DNA of 39,576 nt, taken from NCBI RefSeq assembly GCF_000380065.1, contig NZ_KB904368.1:1-39576 (forward strand), given 5' to 3'. This stretch comes from Streptococcus massiliensis DSM 18628 (GTDB lineage: Bacteria > Bacillota > Bacilli > Lactobacillales > Streptococcaceae). The notes below the pieces were generated by a model, which made no database searches, had not been told where the DNA came from, and was given only the letters and a program-made list of their open reading frames with translations. Positions 33,943 through 39,576 of the stretch are shown one piece after another; positions within the stretch are counted from its first letter, which is position 1; the number at the start of each line of letters is the position of its first letter. Both the position numbers and the translations under genes were made by a program.

Positions 33943-34493
33943 AACCAAAAAAGAACCACATCATAATTGCAAGTTGCTTCTTGCTTTTAAGTTTACTATT
34001 TGCCCTATTTTTAGTCAAAAATATCCCCTTTCAAACTTGGGCTTTTGAGCGTCATCAGAATTTGTTGAGCTGGTATATCCGTCCCATTCTGATTGTTCCA
34101 ATCATGTATTTTTCTTACAAGAGGCAGCTCGTCGGCATAACAGCCAGTATTTTTGCGCTCTTGACCAGCATGATTTGGTTTCCAGTGCCGAGTCAAACTC
34201 CTGCCTTGGTGAGGGAGTTTTTGACCTATGAGCGCCAGTTTCTGCAAGCGACTTGGGGCCTGAAAGAATATCTTTTCGCCTTTCTCGTTGTTAGCTTTTT
34301 TGTCCTGATCGTGCGAGCAACCTGGCTGCATAGCTGGAGGTTGGTCGGCTTGATTTTGATTGCGACGGCCTTTTTGAAAATGATTTGGTCTTACTTGGAT
34401 AGCGGAAATGCGGGCTTGACCATTGCTTTGCCTGCAATGCTGGGTTTGATTATCTGTCTGCTCGTCGTGGCTTTTTTGAAAAGGGGAAAATAA
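33939..34493 (+). CDS. Membrane protein of unknown function
   Basis: I do not recognise the family. The 184 residues have about six membrane helices: approximately 8-28, 45-62, 66-84, 103-124, 131-150 and 159-180. They begin MKPKKNHIIIASCF and end in a basic tail. No motif is evident. The ATG overlaps the tadA stop codon, with GGAGG ten bases in front, so it is strongly coupled to tadA. An upstream in-frame ATG at 33891 lies within tadA and is not used. The SRP RNA promoter begins right after its stop codon. Confidence 0.85.
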   Translation: MKPKKNHIIIASCFLLLSLLFALFLVKNIPFQTWAFERHQNLLSWYIRPILIVPIMYFSYKRQLVGITASIFALLTSMIWFPVPSQTPALVREFLTYERQFLQATWGLKEYLFAFLVVSFFVLIVRATWLHSWRLVGLILIATAFLKMIWSYLDSGNAGLTIALPAMLGLIICLLVVAFLKRGK

Positions 34494-34496
34494 AAC

Positions 34497-34525
34497 TTGG
34501 CTTCATTCCCTTTTTATGTTATAAT
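34497..34525 (+). promoter_or_regulatory. Promoter of the SRP RNA
   Basis: TTGGCT (34497-34502), a 17-base spacer and TATAAT (34520-34525) with a TG extension. The RNA begins about 7 bases later. Confidence 0.75.
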
Positions 34526-34531
34526 AACAGT

Positions 34532-34607
34532 GGAGCAACAGTTCTGCGTGAAGTGGGTCAGGGGAGGAATCCAGCAGCCCTAAGCGAGTGTGGATTGTGT
34601 GCTCTTT
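34532..34607 (+). ncRNA. ffs: Signal recognition particle RNA, small bacterial type
   Basis: The conserved SRP domain IV is GGGTCAGGGGAGGAATCC followed by AGCAGCCCTAAGC (34555-34585), the Ffh-binding hairpin; only the small-type sequence is present (about 76 nt). GAGCA (34533-34537) pairs with TGCTC (34600-34604) to close the molecule, and a T run follows. With Ffh it targets nascent membrane proteins to the membrane. Exact ends are estimated. It lies after tadA and its coupled membrane gene. Confidence 0.92.
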
Positions 34608-34629
34608 TTATTTTGCAAAAAATTCTCTG

Positions 34630-34643
34630 TGTAAGCGCTTAAT
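34630..34643 (+). promoter_or_regulatory. Possible CcpA cre site upstream of pgi
   Basis: TGTAAGCGCTTAAT fits 12 of 14 positions of the consensus TGWAANCGNTNWCA. It lies 14 bases upstream of the pgi -35 box, where CcpA often activates. Carbon control of pgi is inferred. Confidence 0.5.
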
Positions 34644-34656
34644 AGAAAAAAATCAC

Positions 34657-34685
34657 TTGCTAAAATGCGCCTAAAGCGTTATCAT
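34657..34685 (+). promoter_or_regulatory. pgi promoter
   Basis: TTGCTA (34657-34662), a 17-base spacer and TATCAT (34680-34685), 29 bases before the ATG. Confidence 0.7.
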
Positions 34686-34714
34686 AAGAAAGAAGAAAAA
34701 ACGGAGGATAGAAA

Positions 34715-36064
34715 ATGACTCATATTAAATTTGATTATTCAAAAGTTTTGGGAAAATTTGTAGCACCACATGAAGTGGACTATATGCAAGCACAAGTGAC
34801 TGTGGCGGACGAATTGCTGCGCCAAGGAACGGGTGCGGGAAGTGACTTCCGCGGCTGGCTTGACTTGCCAGAAGACTATGACAAGGAAGAATTTGCTCGC
34901 ATTTTAAAGGCTGCTGAGCAAATCAAAAAAGACAGCGATGTCTTGGTGGTTATTGGTATCGGCGGTTCTTACCTCGGTGCCAAGGCAGCCATTGATTTCT
35001 TGAACAATCACTTTGCCAACCTGCAAAGCAAGGAAGAGCGCAAAGCGCCACAAATTTTGTACGCTGGAAATTCTATTTCATCTACTTATTTGGCAGACTT
35101 GGTTGACTATGTGGCTGACAAGGATTTCTCGGTCAACGTCATTTCCAAATCAGGAACGACGACTGAGCCAGCGATTGCTTTCCGCGTTTTCAAAGAATTG
35201 CTGCTGAAGAAGTACGGGCAAGAAGAAGCTAACAAACGGATTTATGCGACGACAGACCGCGTCAAGGGTGCTGTCAAGGTCGAAGCGGACGCTAACGGCT
35301 GGGAAACTTTTGTTGTGCCCGATGATGTCGGTGGACGTTTCTCTGTGCTGACGGCTGTGGGCTTGCTGCCGATTGCAGCTTCTGGTGCGGACATCAAGGC
35401 GCTTATGGAAGGTGCCAATGCAGCGCGCAAGACTTACACTTCAGATAAAATTTCTGAAAATGAAGCCTACCAATATGCAGCCCTGCGCAATATCCTTTAC
35501 CGCAAAGGCTATGCGACCGAGATTTTGGTCAACTATGAGCCGTCTCTCCAATATTTCTCAGAATGGTGGAAGCAGCTGGCTGGTGAGTCAGAAGGAAAAG
35601 ACCAAAAAGGCATCTACCCAACTTCTGCTAACTTTTCTACCGACTTGCACTCGCTGGGACAATTCATCCAAGAAGGTGCCCGCATCATGTTTGAAACGGT
35701 TGTCCGTGTAGACAAGCCACGCAAAAATGTGATCATTCCTGAATTTGAGGAAGATTTGGACGGTCTTGGCTATATCCAGGGCAAGGATGTGGACTTTGTC
35801 AATAAGAAAGCAACGGACGGTGTGCTTCTCGCTCATACCGACGGTGATGTGCCAAATATGTTTGTGACGCTGCCTGAGCAGGACGCTTTCACGCTTGGCT
35901 ACGCCATTTACTTCTTTGAGCTGGCAATCGCCATTTCAGGCTATCTCAATGCAATCAATCCATTTGACCAACCAGGTGTCGAAGCCTACAAGAAAAATAT
36001 GTTTGCCCTCCTAGGCAAACCTGGCTTTGAAGACCTGAGCAAAGAACTCAACGCACGGTTGTAA
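34715..36064 (+). CDS. pgi: Glucose-6-phosphate isomerase
   Basis: Pgi interconverts glucose 6-phosphate and fructose 6-phosphate in glycolysis. The 449-residue protein has the phosphoglucose isomerase signatures [13 protein letters not shown] and [28 protein letters not shown], and the catalytic segments [16 protein letters not shown] with [12 protein letters not shown]. Codon use is that of a highly expressed gene. CGGAGG precedes the ATG. A single-gene unit between its own promoter and terminator. Confidence 0.98.
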   Translation: MTHIKFDYSKVLGKFVAPHEVDYMQAQVTVADELLRQGTGAGSDFRGWLDLPEDYDKEEFARILKAAEQIKKDSDVLVVIGIGGSYLGAKAAIDFLNNHFANLQSKEERKAPQILYAGNSISSTYLADLVDYVADKDFSVNVISKSGTTTEPAIAFRVFKELLLKKYGQEEANKRIYATTDRVKGAVKVEADANGWETFVVPDDVGGRFSVLTAVGLLPIAASGADIKALMEGANAARKTYTSDKISENEAYQYAALRNILYRKGYATEILVNYEPSLQYFSEWWKQLAGESEGKDQKGIYPTSANFSTDLHSLGQFIQEGARIMFETVVRVDKPRKNVIIPEFEEDLDGLGYIQGKDVDFVNKKATDGVLLAHTDGDVPNMFVTLPEQDAFTLGYAIYFFELAIAISGYLNAINPFDQPGVEAYKKNMFALLGKPGFEDLSKELNARL

Positions 36065-36089
36065 AAAAGAGCCCCACAAGGGCTTTTTT
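36063..36089 (+). terminator. pgi terminator
   Basis: AGCCC-type arm (36070-36074) pairs with GGGCT (36080-36084), flanked by six A and six T that extend the stem; loop CACAA. Confidence 0.85.
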
Positions 36090-36179
36090 GTATTTGATGA
36101 AACTAACTTTTTATATCATGAAAAACTAAATCTACTATTATACTATTTCAGTTTAACTAAAAAAGAAATCTGGAATATT

Positions 36180-36208
36180 CTGACAATTTACTGTTTTTAT
36201 GCTATAAT
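36180..36208 (+). promoter_or_regulatory. dapH promoter
   Basis: CTGACA (36180-36185), a 17-base spacer and TATAAT (36203-36208) with a TG extension at -15. Confidence 0.85.
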
Positions 36209-36240
36209 AAGATAAATTTTTTACAAGTAAGGAGAAATCT

Positions 36241-36939
36241 ATGTCAGCAACCAAAATGAACGCGCAGGAAATTATTCAATTTATCGCAAATGCCAAGAAG
36301 CAGACGGCGGTCAAGGTCACCTTTGAGGGCAAGTTAGCAGCCGACGTGCCTAGCTCGGTTCTCCAATTGGGGAATGTGCTCTTTGGTGATTGGGCTGAAA
36401 TTGAGCCTTTGCTTGCAGGTCTGACGGAAAACAAGGACTATGTCGTGGAGCAAGATGCTCGTAATTCGGCAGTGCCTTTGCTGGACAAGCGAGCAATCAA
36501 TGCGCGGATTGAGCCGGGGGCGATTATTCGTGACCAGGTCGAAATTGGCGACAATGCGGTCATCATGATGGGGGCTGTCATCAATATCGGTGCGGAAATC
36601 GGTGCGGGCACCATGATTGATATGGGTGCCATTTTGGGCGGCCGTGCCATTGTTGGGGAAAATAGTCATGTCGGCGCTGGTGCGGTGCTGGCAGGTGTGA
36701 TTGAGCCAGCTAGTGCGGATCCTGTTCGCGTTGGTGACCATGTCCTTATCGGTGCCAATGCGGTCGTTATCGAGGGCGTTCAAATCGGAAATGGCTCTGT
36801 GGTGGCAGCGGGCGCCATTGTCACTCAAGATGTGCCAGAAAATGTGGTCGTTGCAGGCGTTCCAGCTCGCATTATCAAAAAAATTGACGAAAAAACACAG
36901 CAAAAAACAGCGCTGGAAGATGCGCTTCGTACGCTATAA
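36241..36939 (+). CDS. dapH: Tetrahydrodipicolinate N-acetyltransferase
   Basis: DapH acetylates tetrahydrodipicolinate with acetyl-CoA on the acetylated-intermediate branch of lysine synthesis. The 232 residues have an N-terminal domain and a left-handed beta-helix of hexapeptide repeats ([48 protein letters not shown]). AAGGAG precedes the ATG. The deacetylase of the same branch begins 12 bases after its stop, so the pair forms an operon. Streptococcal walls use L-lysine, so this supplies lysine for wall and protein. Confidence 0.97.
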   Translation: MSATKMNAQEIIQFIANAKKQTAVKVTFEGKLAADVPSSVLQLGNVLFGDWAEIEPLLAGLTENKDYVVEQDARNSAVPLLDKRAINARIEPGAIIRDQVEIGDNAVIMMGAVINIGAEIGAGTMIDMGAILGGRAIVGENSHVGAGAVLAGVIEPASADPVRVGDHVLIGANAVVIEGVQIGNGSVVAAGAIVTQDVPENVVVAGVPARIIKKIDEKTQQKTALEDALRTL

Positions 36940-36951
36940 TAGGATAGGACT

Positions 36952-38088
36952 ATGATTGATTATCTGAAAATTCGTCGTGATTTACACCAAATTCCCGAGA
37001 TTGGACTGGAAGAATACAAGACCCATGCTTACTTGATGAAAGTGATTGATGAGCTGACGGCGGGGCTGGACTATGTGGAAATTCGGACTTGGAAGACAGG
37101 TATTTTGGTCTTTTTCAAGGGCTTTTCTCCCAACAAAACCATTGGTTGGCGAACGGATATTGACGGTTTGCCTATCGTGGAGGAGACCGGTCTGGAATTT
37201 TCTAGCCAGCATGAAGGCAGAATGCATGCCTGTGGTCACGATATGCACATGACCGTGGCACTGGGGCTTTTGGAGCAATTCACCCAAGAGCGTCCGAAGA
37301 ACAATCTGCTCTTTTTGTTCCAGCCGGCAGAGGAAAATGAAGCGGGCGGTATGCTCATGTATGAAGACGGTGCCTTTGGCGACTGGCTGCCTGACGAATT
37401 TTACGGCTTGCATGTGCGACCAGATTTAAAAGTGGGCGATATTGCGACCAATACAGGCACCCTGTTTGCCGGGACTTGCGAGGTCAAATTGACCTTTAAG
37501 GGCAAGGGAGGTCATGCGGCTTTTCCGCATCAGGCCAACGATGCTTTGGTGGCGGCTAGCTACTTTATCACGCAGGTGCAGACTATTGTCAGTCGAAATG
37601 TTGACCCTATTGAGGGGGCGGTGGTGACCTTTGGCGCTATGCAGGCGGGGACGACCAACAATGTCATTGCAGAGACCGCTTTTCTGCACGGAACTATTCG
37701 CACTTTAACCATGGAAATGAATCTGTTGACGCAAAAGCGTTTAACCGCGATTGCTGAAGGTGTCGCCCAGTCCTTTGACTTGGAGCTGGATTTGGAGCTG
37801 AAGCAAGGTGGTTATCTGCCAGTGGAAAATCAGCCCGATTTGGCACGGGACTTAATGGACTTTTTCGCAGCAGAAGAAGGGGTCAATCTGATTGACATTC
37901 TGCCTGCTATGACTGGTGAAGACTTCGGCTATCTGCTCAGCAAGGTGGACGGTGTCATGTTCTGGCTGGGCATTGATAGTCCTGCACCCCTGCACAGTCC
38001 ACAGATGACGCCCGATGAGGCAGCTCTGCCATTTGCAATTGAAAAAATCGGGAAATTCCTTGATTTCAAAGTTAATGCAATGATTTAA
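36952..38088 (+). CDS. N-acetyl-diaminopimelate deacetylase
   Basis: This M20-type deacetylase removes the acetyl group from N-acetyl-LL-diaminopimelate, next in the pathway after DapH and the aminotransferase. The 378 residues have the metal-binding [11 protein letters not shown], the catalytic PAEENEAGG, and the dimerisation/catalytic portion around [13 protein letters not shown], with TGEDFGYLL later. It is called ykuR or dapL in Bacillus; I leave the symbol empty because dapL is also used for an aminotransferase. The aminotransferase of the pathway is not in this window. Confidence 0.94.
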   Translation: MIDYLKIRRDLHQIPEIGLEEYKTHAYLMKVIDELTAGLDYVEIRTWKTGILVFFKGFSPNKTIGWRTDIDGLPIVEETGLEFSSQHEGRMHACGHDMHMTVALGLLEQFTQERPKNNLLFLFQPAEENEAGGMLMYEDGAFGDWLPDEFYGLHVRPDLKVGDIATNTGTLFAGTCEVKLTFKGKGGHAAFPHQANDALVAASYFITQVQTIVSRNVDPIEGAVVTFGAMQAGTTNNVIAETAFLHGTIRTLTMEMNLLTQKRLTAIAEGVAQSFDLELDLELKQGGYLPVENQPDLARDLMDFFAAEEGVNLIDILPAMTGEDFGYLLSKVDGVMFWLGIDSPAPLHSPQMTPDEAALPFAIEKIGKFLDFKVNAMI

Positions 38089-38114
38089 AAGTAAAATTTG
38101 AGAAAGGCTGGCGC

Positions 38115-38645
38115 GTGAAGAAAGATTTGAGGCAGGCTGTTTTGGCGCGGATGAAAGCCATGACAGAGCCAGAAAAAAAGCGAGCGGACGCTTGGTTGAC
38201 AGATGCTTTTCTAGCGTCGAGCTCTTATAAAAATGCAAAAGTCCTTGCGACCTATTTATCCATGCCGCATGAGTTTGATACCCAACGTTTGATTGAGCGG
38301 GCGTTTTCTGACGGCAAGCGCCTTTTGGTACCCAAGACTTATGGGCAAGGGCGGATGATTTTTGTTGATTATGACCCCCAAGATTTGCAGTTGAGCCGAT
38401 TTGGACTGCTAGAGCCAATGAGTGAAGCGGCTGTGGACAAATCTATCCTTGATTTGATTCATGTGCCGGGTGTCGCTTTTAATGCGGCGCACTATCGGAT
38501 TGGCTACGGTGGGGGCTACTATGACCGCTATTTGGCGGATTTTCAGGGCGCGACTATTAGCACCATTTACAGCCAGCAAGAGGCTGATTTTTTACCGACG
38601 AAATATGATGTAGCTGTGAAGGAGGTTTTTGTTTTTGAAGAATAA
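38115..38645 (+). CDS. 5-formyltetrahydrofolate cyclo-ligase
   Basis: The enzyme (5-FCL, MTHFS; yqgN/fthC) uses ATP to convert 5-formyl-THF to methenyl-THF, recycling folate. The start is GTG at 38115 after AAAGG, giving 176 residues and (M)KKDLRQAVLARMKAM. The C-terminal substrate/ATP motif GYGGGYYDRYL is clear. It follows the deacetylase by 26 bases and overlaps the rhomboid gene by 11 bases. The rhomboid-5-FCL pair is common in streptococci. Confidence 0.95.
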   Translation: MKKDLRQAVLARMKAMTEPEKKRADAWLTDAFLASSSYKNAKVLATYLSMPHEFDTQRLIERAFSDGKRLLVPKTYGQGRMIFVDYDPQDLQLSRFGLLEPMSEAAVDKSILDLIHVPGVAFNAAHYRIGYGGGYYDRYLADFQGATISTIYSQQEADFLPTKYDVAVKEVFVFEE

Positions 38646-39219
38646 TTTTATCAGGCACTATCCTGTAACGACAGGATTACTTTTTGTAACGACAGTCGTT
38701 TTTCTTCTCATGTTTTTAACATATGGTTTTGATTATAGCAGCAGCGAAGCAGTTTTCACATTTGGCGGGGTTTATGGGGAGGTAATTAAAATGTCTCCTC
38801 TGAACCAAGGTTGGCGGCTACTAGCTGCAAGTTTTGTTCATATAGGTCTTGAGCATTTCTTGATTAATACGCTAACACTATACTTTATAGGGCAACAAGC
38901 TGAAAGTATTTTTGGCTCTGGAAGGTTTCTACTTCTCTACCTCCTATCAGGAGTTAGTGGTAATCTCTTTGTTTTGATTTTTACTCCTAACATTCTGGCA
39001 GCAGGGGCATCAACTTCGCTTTTTGGAATCTTTGCAGCCATCATTGTTTTACGATTCATAATTCACAATCCTTATATCCAAACACTCAGCAAAACCTATA
39101 CACGACTCTTACTACTCAATCTTCTTTTTAGCTTTCTTCCAGGGATTAGCCTAGCCGGCCACTTAGGAGGAGCAATAGGAGGGGCACTAACAACTTTACT
39201 GATTTTTAAGAAGAGCTAA
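38635..39219 (+). CDS. Rhomboid family intramembrane serine protease
   Basis: Rhomboids cut membrane proteins within or near transmembrane helices. From the TTG at 38635 (GGAGG nine bases upstream) the protein has 194 residues and about six helices. The catalytic motif GASTS has Ser126, and His176 is in LAGHLGG; HFLIN supplies the conserved HxxxN. The TTG at 38629 lies only 3 bases from GGAGG and is less likely. It overlaps 5-FCL. Its codons are more AT-rich than those of the preceding genes. No clear terminator follows before the rRNA promoter. Confidence 0.92.
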   Translation: MKNNFIRHYPVTTGLLFVTTVVFLLMFLTYGFDYSSSEAVFTFGGVYGEVIKMSPLNQGWRLLAASFVHIGLEHFLINTLTLYFIGQQAESIFGSGRFLLLYLLSGVSGNLFVLIFTPNILAAGASTSLFGIFAAIIVLRFIIHNPYIQTLSKTYTRLLLLNLLFSFLPGISLAGHLGGAIGGALTTLLIFKKS

Positions 39220-39269
39220 AATTATGCTTTAAGAAGTAGGGTAAATGCTCATGTGCATATGTTTTTCAC

Positions 39270-39337
39270 AAAATTTAAAATAAAAAATAAAAAAAACATC
39301 AGAACCCCTTGACAAGTTGTTTATGTGATGATATACT
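39270..39337 (+). promoter_or_regulatory. rRNA operon promoter with AT-rich UP-like element
   Basis: TTGACA (39309-39314), a 17-base spacer and TATACT (39332-39337) form a very strong promoter. About 27 bases of almost pure A/T (39270-39297) lie just upstream, in the place of an UP element. It drives the 16S gene that begins about 150 bases later. Confidence 0.9.
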
Positions 39338-39364
39338 GATATAGTTGTCCCTGAGGCAGCAGTA

Positions 39365-39382
39365 GACCTTTGAAAACTGAAC
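39365..39382 (+). promoter_or_regulatory. rRNA leader, boxA-type antitermination segment
   Basis: GACCTTTGAAAACTGAAC is the conserved piece found before Firmicute 16S genes that carries the antitermination and processing signals. It lies about 105 bases before the 16S gene. The rest of the leader (39383-39487) holds no gene. Confidence 0.7.
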
Positions 39383-39487
39383 AAGACGAACCAATGTGCG
39401 GGGGGTTATACTGAGAGGTATGACTCGTCAAACAAAAGAAAAACAATAAATCTGTCGGTGGACAGAATGAGTGTAGACTCAAACTAA

Positions 39488-39576
<89 letters not shown>

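Overview
The window is chromosomal DNA of a low-GC Gram-positive coccus, almost certainly Streptococcus. The evidence is the gene order (rpsB-tsf, ctsR-clpC, rnmV-rsmA-rsgA-rpe-thiN-rmuC-yhaM, uppS-cdsA-rseP-proS, purA...tadA-SRP RNA), a fused glutathione synthase, a lysine pathway of the acetylated-intermediate type, and the first 89 bases of a streptococcal-type 16S rRNA gene at the right edge. I cannot name the species.

Layout. 1-400: the 5' end of an IS1182-type transposase gene (minus strand, cut by the window edge), two bidirectional terminators and tRNA-Cys. 530-2700: rpsB and tsf, with a structured rpsB leader and an attenuator-like hairpin between them. 2716-3087: a small unknown membrane protein on the minus strand. 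3190-6127: ctsR-clpC, with a tandem CtsR operator. 6193-8957: an NAD salvage unit, nadR-pnuC plus a Nudix/winged-helix protein of NrtR type. 8956-10801: hslO-dusB on the minus strand. 10910-13474: rpmH, then tatD-rnmV-rsmA. 13500-14157: a relBE toxin-antitoxin pair and tRNA-Leu(CAG), interrupting an otherwise ordinary translation/ribosome-assembly cluster. 14229-18645: rsgA-rpe-thiN-rmuC-yhaM. 18751-23532: uppS-cdsA-rseP-proS (cell-envelope lipid synthesis, site-2 protease, prolyl-tRNA synthetase). 23536-26160: a decayed acetyltransferase fragment and a MerR-controlled aldehyde/carbonyl detoxification operon (zinc alcohol dehydrogenase, MerR regulator, aldo/keto reductase). 26159-30689, minus strand: the fused glutathione synthase and an xpaC-telA pair. 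30898-34607: purA, an array of three related RNA-like hairpins interleaved with terminators, a solitary Mrr-type nuclease, tadA, a membrane protein and the SRP RNA. 34630-38088: pgi, and the two lysine/diaminopimelate genes dapH and an N-acetyl-diaminopimelate deacetylase. 38115-39219: 5-formyl-THF cyclo-ligase and a rhomboid protease. 39270 to the end: the promoter, leader and start of an rRNA operon.

Most genes are core housekeeping. Points worth a second look are the hairpin array at 32289-32518 together with the Mrr gene wedged against tadA; the cysteine-free NmlR/AdhR-type MerR regulator that still keeps a canonical operator; the 18-bp-spaced AT repeats over the nadR promoter with a Nudix/winged-helix gene in the same operon; and the relBE insertion. 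The array is the best candidate for an undescribed element, but its function is unknown and cannot be settled from one sequence.
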